The notes beneath the pieces were generated by a model. It ran no database searches. It saw nothing but the letters and a program-made list of their open reading frames with translations, and was not told the DNA's origin. A program made the position numbers and the translations under genes. DNA of 64,000 nucleotides from Solimonas aquatica (GTDB lineage Bacteria > Pseudomonadota > Gammaproteobacteria > Nevskiales > Nevskiaceae), in NCBI RefSeq assembly GCF_900111015.1, contig NZ_FOFS01000001.1, forward strand, positions 124,001 to 188,000, read 5' to 3'. Shown here piece after piece: positions 1-8,224 of the stretch; position 1 is the first letter of the stretch, and the number at the start of each line of letters is the position of its first letter.

Positions 1-290
1 GCTGGGTTTCTTCACGGCGGCCTTGGGCAGCGCGACGGTCAGCACGCCGTCCTCGAACTCGGCGCTGATCTGCGCGATCTCGACGTCTCCCGGCACGGTG
101 AAGCTGCGCGTGAAGCCGCCGTAGGCGCGCTCGATGCGATGGTGCTTCTGATCCTGCCCATCCTTTTCGAACTTGCGTTCGCCGGACAGGGTCAGCACGC
201 CGATCTGCACATCGACTTTCACCGCGTCCTTGGCGACGCCGGCCAGCTCGGCCTTGACGGTGTCTGCTTGTCGGTTTCGGCGATATCGCG
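1..290 (-). pseudogene. Hsp20/alpha-crystallin small heat-shock protein, frameshifted and cut by the window edge
   Basis: Read on the minus strand, positions 267 down to 1 translate to a clear alpha-crystallin domain: residues such as VKAELAGV, VLTLSGERKFEKD, HHRIERAYGGFTRSF and EFEDGVLTVALPKA are hallmark Hsp20 strands. The reading continues past position 1, so the C-terminus is not in the window. The expected lead-in DIAETDKQ is encoded at 287-264 but in another frame, so a one-base deletion near 262-263 separates it from TVKAEL. No ATG start with a ribosome site exists in the domain's frame, and no usual Hsp20 N-terminal region is recognisable upstream. Hsp20 proteins hold unfolding proteins in the cytoplasm. 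It lies downstream of rpoH-like and dksA-like genes, as expected for a heat-shock group. It is either a decayed copy or a sequencing error at the homology break. Confidence 0.75.
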
Positions 291-443
291 CCTTGCCTGG
301 CGCGATTTCTGGCAGCAACGCAGCGGGTAACGTGAATGCCAACAGGCCCTCAGGGCATGATCGATCTCCGGTTCGATTGACGGGCCGTGGGGGTACGGCG
401 CAGGCAGCATCCCGCGTGCCGGTGGTCATGGGGACGACCCCTG

Positions 444-782
444 TCAATGACCTTCTTGGCCAGCGCAGTGACTGCACAGCGTGGCCTGCGGCAAGGCCTT
501 CAGGCGCGGCTCCTCGATGACTTCGCCGCAGCGCTCGCAAATGCCGTAATGGCCTTCGGCCTCGCGGTGCAGCGCCCGCTCGACCTGGGCCAGATCGGCT
601 GCAGTGCTTTGCTCCAGTCGGGCCAGCACATCCTCGTTTTCCAGCTCGGTGGCCTGTTCTGCGGAGTCGGCGCTCAAGGGTCCGGCGCGGCGCTGGCGGT
701 CGGCACGGATGCGTTGCAGGCGGTCGTCGAGTTCACGGCGCAGGGTCTGCAGGCGGGGGCGGGGGTTGTCGATGGTGCTCAT
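444..782 (-). CDS. DksA/TraR-family C4 zinc-finger protein
   Basis: A 112-residue protein with an N-terminal alpha-helical coiled-coil half and a C-terminal zinc finger: C82-x2-C85 and C103-x2-C106, the DksA/TraR arrangement. At 112 residues it is shorter than classical DksA (about 150) and closer to the small DksA-like paralogues. The family binds the RNA polymerase secondary channel and tunes transcription with ppGpp. The start at 782 was chosen because an AGGA lies 10 bases upstream and the frame further upstream only overlaps the sigma-factor gene. The acidic DxxDxA coiled-coil tip of true DksA is not obvious, so this is probably a paralogue and not the housekeeping protein. It sits 29 bases downstream of the sigma-factor gene in the same direction, so the two are likely co-transcribed. 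Confidence 0.85.
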   Translation of the reverse strand: MSTIDNPRPRLQTLRRELDDRLQRIRADRQRRAGPLSADSAEQATELENEDVLARLEQSTAADLAQVERALHREAEGHYGICERCGEVIEEPRLKALPQATLCSHCAGQEGH

Positions 783-811
783 GGCAGTAGGTCCTGAAAA
801 TTGAGAAAGGC

Positions 812-1696
812 TCAGTCGCCAAGCCGTTCGCGCAGGCGCAGCAGTGCCTGGTTCTGAATCTGGCGGATGCGTTCGGCGGAGACGCCGTACTCGTCCGCCA
901 GCTGCTGAAGCTCGCAGCGCTGCTGGTCTTCGCATAACCAGCGTCGCTGCACGATGTCGCGCGAACGCGCATCCAGGGCGCGCAGCGCCTTGTGCAGACG
1001 CGAGAGACGATGCGCCTGCCATTGCTGCCGCTCGACTTCGGCGGCGGTGTCCTGCGGCGCGGGCAGCACCTCGCCCCAGCTGCTGGCCTGTTCGTGATCC
1101 GCGCAGGGCGCATCGAGGGACAAATCGTGATGCGCCATGCGCGTTTCCATGCGGCGCAGCTCCTCGCAACCCACCTCCAGCTGCTGTGCAAGCGCCTCGG
1201 CCTGACTGAGCGTGAGCGCTGCCGTGCCGGACTTGGCGCTGCGCAGCCGGAAGAACAGCTTGCGCTGCGCCTTGGTGGTCGCGGTCTTGACGATGCGCCA
1301 GTTGGCAATCACGTAGTCGTGGATCGCGGCCTTGATCCAGTGCACGGCGAAGCCGATCAGCGCCACACCGCGCTGCGGATCGAAGCGCCGCACGGCTTTC
1401 ATCAGGCCGATGTTGCCTTCCTGGATGAGATCTGCCAGCGGCAGGCCATAACCCCGATAGCCGCGCGCGATGTGCACCACATGACGCAGATTGCACAGCA
1501 CCAGCTGGGTCGCGGCCTGCAGATCGTGGTGTTCGTGCAGCCGCTGCGCCAGTGCCAGCTCGGTCTGCCGGTCCAGTCGTGGCTGGCGCAGCACCGAGGC
1601 GATGTAGCTGTCCAGCGAGCGCGCCGACAGACCGGCGGCCAGGAACTCGGCCGGCATGTCGCAGCTCCTGCCCAGTGCCTCGATGCCCGCGCTCAT
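812..1696 (-). CDS. rpoH: RNA polymerase sigma-32 (heat-shock) factor
   Basis: A 294-residue sigma-70-family factor. Region 2 reads LRHVVHIARGYRGYGLPLADLIQEGN and is followed by GLMKAVRRFDP and FAVHWIKAAIHDYV. The RpoH-specific box QRKLFF(N/R)LR is present with N replaced by R. Region 4 ends in a helix-turn-helix, LADEYGVSAERIRQIQNQALLRLRE. Length is close to the 284 residues of E. coli RpoH. The start at 1696 was chosen because AGGAG stands about eight bases upstream; an in-frame ATG at 1795 would add 33 residues with no good ribosome site. RpoH directs RNA polymerase to heat-shock promoters. The usual neighbours ftsE/ftsX are absent; instead a DksA-like gene and an Hsp20 remnant follow, so this may be a second, accessory RpoH. 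Confidence 0.88.
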   Translation of the reverse strand: MSAGIEALGRSCDMPAEFLAAGLSARSLDSYIASVLRQPRLDRQTELALAQRLHEHHDLQAATQLVLCNLRHVVHIARGYRGYGLPLADLIQEGNIGLMKAVRRFDPQRGVALIGFAVHWIKAAIHDYVIANWRIVKTATTKAQRKLFFRLRSAKSGTAALTLSQAEALAQQLEVGCEELRRMETRMAHHDLSLDAPCADHEQASSWGEVLPAPQDTAAEVERQQWQAHRLSRLHKALRALDARSRDIVQRRWLCEDQQRCELQQLADEYGVSAERIRQIQNQALLRLRERLGD

Positions 1697-1864
1697 CCAT
1701 CGCTCTCCTGCAAAGGCCTGCTCCGTCATGTCCACAGGCTCGGTCAGCAGGCCGCTGCGGACATTGATGGCCATCAAACCCGGAGAGGCGATCATTGATG
1801 GCGGTCAGTACCGGCCCAGGGCGATGGGCGCAGGCTGGCCTTGGTGCTTTTTCCCGGAGTCACC

Positions 1865-2827
1865 ATGCACTGCCAGCAGATCCTGCTCATCGTCGATCCC
1901 GGCATGTGCCGCACCCCGGCCTTCGACCGCGCGGTGCACCTGGCCTGCCGCAGCGGCGCGGCCCTGCATCTGCTGATGGTGGACTACCTCGGCAGCGTGG
2001 AAGCGGTGGGGCTGATCAATGCCGAGGTCATGAATCTGGCGCGAAGCGCGCATCTGGCCGAGCGCGAGGAATGGCTGCGCGAGCTGGCGCTGGAACTGCA
2101 GAGCCGGCATCTGCGGGTGAGCTGCCAGGTCCTGTGGGGACGACCGCTGCACGAGAAGATCGTTGCGCAGGTGCTGGCGTCCAAGCCTGATCTGGTGATC
2201 AAGGATCTGGCCACGACGCAGGGCCTGCGGCGCCTGCTGCTGAACTCGGTGGACTGGCAGCTGCTGCGCCTGTGTCCCGCGCCGCTTCTGCTCGTGCGTC
2301 AGGCCGCGCACAGTCCCAGCCATCGCATTCTGGCGGCGGTGGATCCATTGCATGAGGCGGAGCAGGCAGGCCAGCTCAACCAGCGCATCGTCGAAGCGGC
2401 GCAGTGGCTGTGCGCGATGGAACCCGCCGAGCTGCATCTGCTGCATGCCCACGGCGGCATGCCGCCGCTGCCCTTGCTTGATGCCACGGCCAGCACCGAT
2501 CTGTTCAATCAGGCCTGTGAGCAGCTGCGGCAGATACGCCAGGAAAAGTTCATGGCGCTGGCGCAGCAGTACGCGCTGGGCCCCGAACAACTGCATCTGC
2601 TCGACGAGCTGCCGCAGGACGCCATCGTGCGCCTGAGTCAGGCGCTGAAGGCCGACACCCTGGTGCTGGGTACCGTGCAACGCAGCGGACTGGGCCGGGT
2701 ACTGATGGGCAGTACCGCCGAGCGCGTGCTGTCGCAGCTGGACTGCGATGTGCTGGCGGTCAAGCCGCAGGGCTTCAGCGGCGATCTGCAGGCGCAGCTG
2801 CGCTGCGAGGCCGGCGCAAACACCTAG
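1865..2827 (+). CDS. Tandem-domain universal stress protein (UspE-like)
   Basis: A 320-residue cytoplasmic protein made of two Usp domains in tandem, the length and layout of E. coli UspE (316 residues). The first begins MHCQQILLIVDP; the second ends with a nucleotide-loop-like stretch, VLGTVQRSGLGRVLMGSTAERVL, followed by LDCDVLAVKP, which is strongly UspE-like. The start at 1865 was chosen over an ATG eight codons earlier because a GGAG lies just before it. Usp proteins accumulate under starvation and stress; UspE has been linked to motility and envelope stress. It is transcribed away from the rpoH-like gene and meets the ompA-like gene tail to tail across a strong terminator. Confidence 0.85.
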   Translation: MHCQQILLIVDPGMCRTPAFDRAVHLACRSGAALHLLMVDYLGSVEAVGLINAEVMNLARSAHLAEREEWLRELALELQSRHLRVSCQVLWGRPLHEKIVAQVLASKPDLVIKDLATTQGLRRLLLNSVDWQLLRLCPAPLLLVRQAAHSPSHRILAAVDPLHEAEQAGQLNQRIVEAAQWLCAMEPAELHLLHAHGGMPPLPLLDATASTDLFNQACEQLRQIRQEKFMALAQQYALGPEQLHLLDELPQDAIVRLSQALKADTLVLGTVQRSGLGRVLMGSTAERVLSQLDCDVLAVKPQGFSGDLQAQLRCEAGANT

Positions 2828-2921
2828 CAGGGCCCGCGGCGCACGGGGCGGACATCAGCAGATCCGGGAGCGGGCGGTCCGCCTGTTCCCGGGCATTCCC
2901 GCCAAGACAAAAACCCCAAAG

Positions 2922-2954
2922 AAAAACCCCCGCGGCTTCGCGCCGCGGGGGTTT
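2922..2954. terminator. Bidirectional intrinsic terminator between usp and ompA
   Basis: A GC-rich hairpin with arms CCCCCGCGGC (2927-2936) and GCCGCGGGGG (2942-2951) around a five-base loop. It is flanked by AAAAA on the left, which reads as U-run for the minus-strand ompA transcript, and by GTTT on the right for the plus-strand usp transcript. It lies in the 148-base gap between convergent genes. Confidence 0.9.
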
Positions 2955-2975
2955 ATGTGCTGCGGGTACTGCTGC

Positions 2976-4637
2976 TTACTCGATGACGGTCAGTTCGACG
3001 CGGCGGTTGTTCTCGCGGCCGACCTCGGTCTCGTTGCTGTCGATCGGGCGCGTCTCGCCGTAACCCACCGGGCGCATGCGCTCGGCCTTGACGCTGTGCT
3101 CGGCGAGATAACGCTTCACCGAATTGGCGCGGCGCTCGGACAGGCCCAGGTTGTAGCTGTCCGAACCGATGTTGTCGGTGTGGCCGGACACTTCGACGTT
3201 GACGTTCGGGTAAGCCTGCAGGGTCTGCGCGACCTGATCCAGGATCGCCATCGCTTCCTTGGTCAGGCGGTCGGAGTCGAACTCGAACTTCACGCCCTTG
3301 AGGATGAAGCTCTGCTGCACGGCGCAGCCCTTGCTGTCGACCTGTTCGCCCGGACGCGGCTTGCGGCAGTCGCCGACCAGCGCGCAGCCGTTGGGCAGCA
3401 CCTTGGCGCCCGGCGGCGAGTGCGGGCACTCGTCGAGATAATCCGGGATGCCGTCACCGTCGCTGTCCAGCGGGCAGCCGTTCGGACCCACGGCGACACC
3501 GGCGGGGGTGTTCGGGCACTTGTCGAGATCATCGGGCACGCCGTCGCCGTCGGCGTCGGCCGAGGAGCAGCCGTCGGCATTGACCTTGGTGCCGCGCGGG
3601 GTGCCCGGGCACTTGTCGAGGTAATCCGGCACGCCGTCGCCATCGCTGTCCAGCGGGCAGCCGCTCTGATCCACCTGCACGCCCTTGGGCGTGTTCGGGC
3701 ACTTGTCGAGATAGTCGGGAACGCCGTCACCGTCCATGTCCACCGGGCAGCCGTTGGAATAGACCTGCACATTGGGCGGGGTGTTGGGGCACTTGTCGAG
3801 GCGATCCGGCACGCCGTCGCCGTCGCTGTCCTTCTCCTTGCCGCCGAAGGAGTAGCGCAGGCCCAGGCCGATGTTGTTGGCCTTGTACGAGAGCGTCTGC
3901 TTGCCGCCGTCGGTGGTGTCGAAGCTGGGGTCGTTGGCGCTGACGTAGCGATAATCCAGCGACAGCGTGGTGGTCTGGTTGATCAGGAAGCCCAGACCGG
4001 CGCCCAGCTGATAGGCAAAGCCGTTGTCATTGGAGCTGGCGCCCTGCGCGGACACTTCCGTGCGCTGATAGCCGAAGCCGGCGCCCAGATACGGCACCAC
4101 GAAGCTGCCGAAGTCGAAGTCGTACCAGGCATTGAGCATCGCGCGGTACATCTTCTGGCTGGCATTGGAGCTCAGCTTGGTGGTGGCGCTGCTGCCGGTG
4201 AGCGTGATGCTGTCCCAGTCGGCCTGGGTGTACGAGAAATTGAATTCGGGGCGCAGGCCGCCTTCGAACAGATAACCGATGCCGAAGCCGCCACCGATGC
4301 CGCCCTTGTAGCTGACGCTGGTGTCGTAGATCTGCGCGGCGGTGCCCGGCGTGGCCGAGGTGCCGGGACCCAGCAGGCGCAACAGACAGCCGGTGCTGGT
4401 GGAGCCGGCGCCCAGCAGCGAGCCCAGGCCCAGCAGATTGCCCAGTGCGCAGCTGGTGGCGGAGGTGCCGGCCGTGGCCGGCTGCGTGGTGACGCCGTCG
4501 GCGTCCTGCGTCTGGGAGTAATAGGCGTCGAGATCGAAGTACCAGCCGGGCGAATAAGCATTGCCGACCGTACTGCCGAGCAGGCCGATGGCCGCAGCTC
4601 CCCCGAGCAACACATTGCGAACCTGTCTGCGCTTCAT
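2976..4637 (-). CDS. OmpA-family outer-membrane protein with TSP3 repeats
   Basis: A 553-residue exported protein. After a signal peptide (about residues 1-28) comes an eight-strand-type OmpA beta-barrel ending near residue 265. Five thrombospondin type-3 calcium-binding repeats of the form DxDGDGVPDxLDKCPNTP follow. A C-terminal OmpA/MotB peptidoglycan-binding domain ends the protein, with VEVSGHTDNIGSDSYNLGLSERRA and the final NNRRVEL motif. The barrel anchors the protein in the outer membrane while the C-domain grips peptidoglycan; the calcium repeats form a stiff periplasmic spacer, as in Pseudomonas OprF. The start at 4637 has AGGGAG eight bases upstream; an ATG 12 codons earlier lacks one. 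It is monocistronic, with its own terminator at 2922-2954. Confidence 0.93.
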   Translation of the reverse strand: MKRRQVRNVLLGGAAAIGLLGSTVGNAYSPGWYFDLDAYYSQTQDADGVTTQPATAGTSATSCALGNLLGLGSLLGAGSTSTGCLLRLLGPGTSATPGTAAQIYDTSVSYKGGIGGGFGIGYLFEGGLRPEFNFSYTQADWDSITLTGSSATTKLSSNASQKMYRAMLNAWYDFDFGSFVVPYLGAGFGYQRTEVSAQGASSNDNGFAYQLGAGLGFLINQTTTLSLDYRYVSANDPSFDTTDGGKQTLSYKANNIGLGLRYSFGGKEKDSDGDGVPDRLDKCPNTPPNVQVYSNGCPVDMDGDGVPDYLDKCPNTPKGVQVDQSGCPLDSDGDGVPDYLDKCPGTPRGTKVNADGCSSADADGDGVPDDLDKCPNTPAGVAVGPNGCPLDSDGDGIPDYLDECPHSPPGAKVLPNGCALVGDCRKPRPGEQVDSKGCAVQQSFILKGVKFEFDSDRLTKEAMAILDQVAQTLQAYPNVNVEVSGHTDNIGSDSYNLGLSERRANSVKRYLAEHSVKAERMRPVGYGETRPIDSNETEVGRENNRRVELTVIE

Positions 4638-4840
4638 CAAAAAGCTCCCTGAATTTCGTGGTTTCTGCCCCAAGCCCGCGATTATGCCAACTCTGTTTTA
4701 CGAACGACAGGCACGTGCCCGGATACAGTTCACACTGAAAACACTGCCGCTACGCAGGATGGCGAGGCTCGCATCTTCAAACCGCGTGCCCGCAGCGCTG
4801 TGCGCGGCCGCATTTTGCGCAAAAGGTGGTTCTGGCCGCT

Positions 4841-5635
4841 TCAGCGCGGCGCCGGGACCAGGGGTTGCGGGTTCACCGCCAGCCAGATCCGGCCATCGGC
4901 GCCCTGCTGCAGCTCGGTGTCCAGGCCGAAGACCTGCCGCATCCGCGCCGGCGTGATCACTTCGCGGGGCTGGCCGCAGGCCTGTACCCGGCCCTGGTGC
5001 AGCAGGCAGGCGCAGTCGGCATAGCTCAGCACCAGATTGGGATCGTGCAAGACCACGATGACCCCCACGCCGCGCGCCGCCCAGTCGCGCGCCAGGCGAA
5101 GGCAGGCGTGCTGATAGGCGAGGTCGAGGTGCGCGGTGGGCTCGTCCAGCAGCAGATAGCGGTCCGTGGCCGGATCGGCGTCCCAGATCTGCGCCAGCGT
5201 GCGCGCCAGTTGCACGCGGGCGCGTTCCCCGCCGGACAGCTGCGTGTAGAGACGCTGCTGCAGCGGGCTCACGCCGCAAACCGCCAGCGCCGCATCCAGC
5301 ACGGCTTCGTCCTGACTGCGTCGTGCTGCATGCAGACGGCCCAGGCGCACCACCTCACGCGCCGTGAACGGGAAGGACAGGGCGTGCATCTGCGGCAGCA
5401 CCGCGCGCTGGCGGGCCAGTGCGGGCAGCGGCCAGTCGCGCAGCTCGCGTCCGCTCAGGCTGACGCTGCCGCTGCTGCAGGGCCATTCGCCGGAGAGCAG
5501 GCGCAGCAGCGTGGATTTGCCGGCGCCATTGGGGCCGAGGATCGCATGCACTTTGCCGGGGGTGAATTGCAGATCGCAGGGTGCCAGCAGTTCGCGGCCT
5601 TGCTGACGGCAGGCGGCTTGCCGGGTGCTGAGCAT
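4841..5635 (-). CDS. hmuV: Hemin/iron-chelate ABC transporter ATP-binding protein (HmuV-like)
   Basis: A 264-residue ABC ATPase. Walker A is GPNGAGKST (34-42), the signature is LSGGERARVQLAR (133-145), Walker B is YLLLDEPTAHLDL (160-172), and the switch histidine sits in VVLHDPN. The overall pattern, including FPFTAREVVRLGR, is that of HmuV/FecE-type importers of heme, siderophores or cobalamin. The start codon overlaps the stop of the permease gene (TGATG at 5637-5633), so the two are translationally coupled. No periplasmic binding protein or heme receptor gene is adjacent. Heme is the best guess from family resemblance, but substrate is not proven by sequence. Confidence 0.85.
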   Translation of the reverse strand: MLSTRQAACRQQGRELLAPCDLQFTPGKVHAILGPNGAGKSTLLRLLSGEWPCSSGSVSLSGRELRDWPLPALARQRAVLPQMHALSFPFTAREVVRLGRLHAARRSQDEAVLDAALAVCGVSPLQQRLYTQLSGGERARVQLARTLAQIWDADPATDRYLLLDEPTAHLDLAYQHACLRLARDWAARGVGVIVVLHDPNLVLSYADCACLLHQGRVQACGQPREVITPARMRQVFGLDTELQQGADGRIWLAVNPQPLVPAPR

Positions 5636-6666
5636 CAGGCCAGCTCCGGGGCGTGGCGCCAGCGCAGCAGCAGGGCCAGGAAAAACGGTGCGCCGAGCAG
5701 GGCGGTGACGATGCCCACCGGCAGTTCGCCGGGCTGCATGGCCAGGCGTGCGGCCAGATCGGTGATCGAGAGCAGCAGCGCACCGCCCAGAAACGACAGC
5801 GGCAGCAGCGCGCGATGATCCGGCCCCACCAGCAGGCGCAGCACATGCGGCACCATCAGGCCGACAAAGCCGATCACGCCGGCGGCCGCCACTGCCAGGG
5901 CGCTGGCCAGTACCGCGAGCAGGATGCTGCGGCGCTTGAGCTGGCGCACTGCCACGCCGATATGCAGGGCCTCGGCCTCGCCCAGCAGCAGGGCGTTGAG
6001 CCCGGCGGCATGGCGCCAGAGCAGCAGGCCGGCGAGCAGGATGCCGCTCAGCGCAATCAGCACCTCCGTCCAGCCGGCGCGGCTCAGGGAGCCGAACAGC
6101 CAGAGCGTGATCACGCGCAGCGTGGGGTCGGCGCTGGCATAGGCAATCAGACCCAGCAGGCCGCCGGCCAGGGCGTTGACCGCCAGACCCGTCAGCAGCA
6201 GCGTCACCGGCTGGGTTTCGCCGTCCACCCGCGCCAGGCGCAGCACCAGCAGCGCCGCCGCCAGTGCGCCCAGCAGCGCTGCTGCCGGCACCAGCAGCTG
6301 CGCAGGCAGCAGGGGCAGCGCGGTCAGGCCGGCCAGCGCCGCTGCCGCCGCCACCGCCGCACCGCCGGAGACGCCGATGAAGCTGGGGTCGGCCAGCGGA
6401 TTGCGCAGCACCGCCTGAAACGCGCAGCCGGCCAGGGCCAGGCCGCCGCCCACGCCGATGGCATTGAGCAGGCGCGGCAGACGCAGCTGCAGCAGCACCG
6501 TGTGTTGCAGCTCGGTGTGCGCATCGCCGCCGCGCAGGGCATCGAACAGCTCGCCGGGCGCCAGCGGCACCGCGCCGGCCAGCAGCGAGGCGGCGGCGGT
6601 GGCGAGCAAGAGCAGCAGCAGAACCAGCCCCAGGGCACGGGGCGGCAGTCGCATCGGGGAATTCAT
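5635..6666 (-). CDS. hmuU: FecCD-family iron/hemin ABC transporter permease (HmuU-like)
   Basis: A 343-residue inner-membrane permease with about ten hydrophobic segments starting at residue 12. The FecCD/BtuC family signature is clear: LPRLLNAIGVGGGLALAGCAFQ, NPLADPSFIGVSGGA, and near the C-terminus GVIGFVGLMVPHVLRLLVGPDHR, which forms the loop contacting the ATPase. It moves the metal-chelate released by a periplasmic binding protein into the cytoplasm and pairs with the downstream hmuV. Transcription runs away from the tRNA-Leu gene, whose first base is 75 bases from this start. No Fur box was identifiable by eye in that short gap. Confidence 0.87.
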   Translation of the reverse strand: MNSPMRLPPRALGLVLLLLLLATAAASLLAGAVPLAPGELFDALRGGDAHTELQHTVLLQLRLPRLLNAIGVGGGLALAGCAFQAVLRNPLADPSFIGVSGGAAVAAAAALAGLTALPLLPAQLLVPAAALLGALAAALLVLRLARVDGETQPVTLLLTGLAVNALAGGLLGLIAYASADPTLRVITLWLFGSLSRAGWTEVLIALSGILLAGLLLWRHAAGLNALLLGEAEALHIGVAVRQLKRRSILLAVLASALAVAAAGVIGFVGLMVPHVLRLLVGPDHRALLPLSFLGGALLLSITDLAARLAMQPGELPVGIVTALLGAPFFLALLLRWRHAPELA

Positions 6667-6720
6667 CCCGGCATTGTGCCAGTCCTGGTCCGGTTTGCCG
6701 GCACGATCCTCGCAAGTCGC

Positions 6721-6729
6721 TGATATACT
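6721..6729 (+). promoter_or_regulatory. Extended -10 promoter of the tRNA-Leu gene
   Basis: TGATATACT contains the TGn extension plus TATACT, a near-consensus sigma-70 -10 element, 12 bases before the first base of the mature tRNA. No good -35 hexamer is seen at normal spacing, which is tolerated for extended -10 promoters. Confidence 0.6.
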
Positions 6730-6741
6730 GAGCCGCTTGTC

Positions 6742-6826
6742 GCGAGAGTGGCGGAATTGGTAGACGCACTGGATTTAGGTTCCAGCGCCGTAAGGCGTGC
6801 GAGTTCGAGTCTCGCCTTTCGCACCA
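6742..6826 (+). tRNA. tRNA-Leu, anticodon UAG
   Basis: An 85-base class II tRNA. The acceptor stem GCGAGAG pairs with CTTTCGC, allowing one G-U pair. The anticodon stem CTGGA/TCCAG holds the loop TTTAGGT with anticodon TAG. A variable arm (GCGCCGTAAGGCGT region) and the T-arm GTTCGAGTC follow, and the CCA end is encoded (6824-6826). It reads CUA leucine codons and wobbles on CUG. It lies 47 bases upstream of the trigger factor gene. Confidence 0.97.
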
Positions 6827-6873
6827 ACGCGAATAAAGACAGTCAATTCTTCAATCGGATTAGAGCCTTAAGA

Positions 6874-8193
6874 ATGGAAGTTCATGTTGATTCCGCGGGC
6901 GGCCTGCGCCGCGAAATGCGTGTTCGCGTGCCGGCCGAGCAGGTCGCCAAGGCCGTCGACGAGCGTCTGAACAAGCTGGCCCGCCGCGCCAAGCTGCCGG
7001 GCTTCCGCCCGGGCAAGGCGCCGCGCAAGGTGATCGAGCAGCAGTACGGTCCGACCGCCCGCTACGAGGCGATCTCCGACGTGATTCAGGAGACCTATCC
7101 GCAGGCGGTGACCCAGGCCGGCGTCAATCCGGCCGGCCAGCCCAAGATCGACATCACGGCCGAGAAGGAAGGCGAGGCCTTCGAGTACGTCGCGCACTTC
7201 GAGGTGTATCCGGAAGTGCAGCTCAACGCCCTGGACCAGCTGGCCATCGAGCGGCCGCTGGTGACGGTGGGCGAGGCCGATGTGGATCGCCTGATCGGCA
7301 ATCTGCGCAAGGCCCGTCGCACGTTCAACGAAGTCAGCCGCGCCGCGCAGAACGGCGATCAGGTCAAGATCGATTTCCTGGGCAAGGTGGACGGTGAAGC
7401 CTTCGCTGGCGGCGAGGGCAAGGACGTGCAGTTCGAGATCGGCGAAAGCCGCTTCCTGCCCGATCTGGAAAACGGCGTGGTCGGCCACAGCGCCGGCGAA
7501 AGCTTCGTGGTGGACGTGAAGTTCCCCGAGGACTACCGCGCCGAGAATCTCAAGGGCAAGACCGCGCAGTTCGAGGTCACGCTCAAGCAGGTCAACGAGC
7601 CCAAGCTGCCCGAGATCGACGCCGAGTTTCTCAAGGCGCATCAGGTTGAAGAAGGCGCGGGCGAAGCCGGTCTGCGTGCCAAGTGCCAGGCCGCGCTGGA
7701 GAAAGAGCGCGACAAGGCGGTGGCCAACCGCCTCAAGAGCCAGGCGCTGGAGCAGCTGCTGCAGCGCAATCCGCTGGAGCTGCCGCGTGCGCTCATCGAG
7801 CAGGAAATCCCGAATCTGCGCCGCGAAGCCGCCGCGCGCATGAACATGGCCAATGTCGATGCCGCCAAGCAGGCCGAACTGCTGCCGGACCAGCTCTTCG
7901 AGCAGACCGCCAGCCGCCGCGTGGCCCTGGGTCTTCTGATCGGTGAAGTGATCAAGGCCAAGGACATCAAGCTCGATGCCGCGCGCGTCGAAGCCGCCCT
8001 GGACGGCATGGCCGGTGATTACGAGCAGCCCGAGCAGGTCAAGGCCTACTACCGCTCGCGTCCCGAGCTGATGCAGGGCCTGCGCGCCATGGCGCTGGAA
8101 GACCAGGTGGTGGATGCCCTGCTCAGCGGCGCCTCGGTGACCGAGCAGACCCTGAGCCTGGAGCAGCTGCTGAACCCGCAGGCGCCGAACTAA
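6874..8193 (+). CDS. tig: Trigger factor, ribosome-bound chaperone and peptidyl-prolyl isomerase
   Basis: A 439-residue protein with the three trigger-factor parts. The N-terminal ribosome-binding domain carries the GFRxGxxP signature (GFRPGKAP, residues 43-50). An FKBP-type PPIase domain lies around residues 155-240 (GDQVKIDFLGKVDGEAFAGG). A long helical C-terminal cradle completes it. It shelters nascent chains at the ribosome exit. The start at 6874 gives the standard MxVxVxxxGGLRREMxV opening; in-frame codons further upstream lie inside the tRNA gene and are not coding. It heads the classical tig-clpP-clpX order. A strong hairpin follows at 8225-8259, so clpP may have partly separate expression. 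Confidence 0.97.
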   Translation: MEVHVDSAGGLRREMRVRVPAEQVAKAVDERLNKLARRAKLPGFRPGKAPRKVIEQQYGPTARYEAISDVIQETYPQAVTQAGVNPAGQPKIDITAEKEGEAFEYVAHFEVYPEVQLNALDQLAIERPLVTVGEADVDRLIGNLRKARRTFNEVSRAAQNGDQVKIDFLGKVDGEAFAGGEGKDVQFEIGESRFLPDLENGVVGHSAGESFVVDVKFPEDYRAENLKGKTAQFEVTLKQVNEPKLPEIDAEFLKAHQVEEGAGEAGLRAKCQAALEKERDKAVANRLKSQALEQLLQRNPLELPRALIEQEIPNLRREAAARMNMANVDAAKQAELLPDQLFEQTASRRVALGLLIGEVIKAKDIKLDAARVEAALDGMAGDYEQPEQVKAYYRSRPELMQGLRAMALEDQVVDALLSGASVTEQTLSLEQLLNPQAPN

Positions 8194-8224
8194 GGGCCGT
8201 TCATCGGCGGGCCTTGCAACTCGC

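Noticed and set aside
4813-4824. The palindrome TTTTGCGCAAAA as an operator
   Set aside because: It is short, lies just beyond the hmuV 3' end and has no second copy or clear promoter next to it. Chance occurrence cannot be excluded.
4841-6769. A single 642-codon minus-strand reading through hmuU and hmuV
   Set aside because: Only the C-terminal 264 residues make an ABC ATPase; the rest is the hmuU gene in a wrong frame. The real start is the coupled ATG at 5635.
6748-6873. Trigger factor starting 42 codons earlier
   Set aside because: Those codons lie inside the tRNA-Leu gene and its 3' flank; the protein family begins at 6874.
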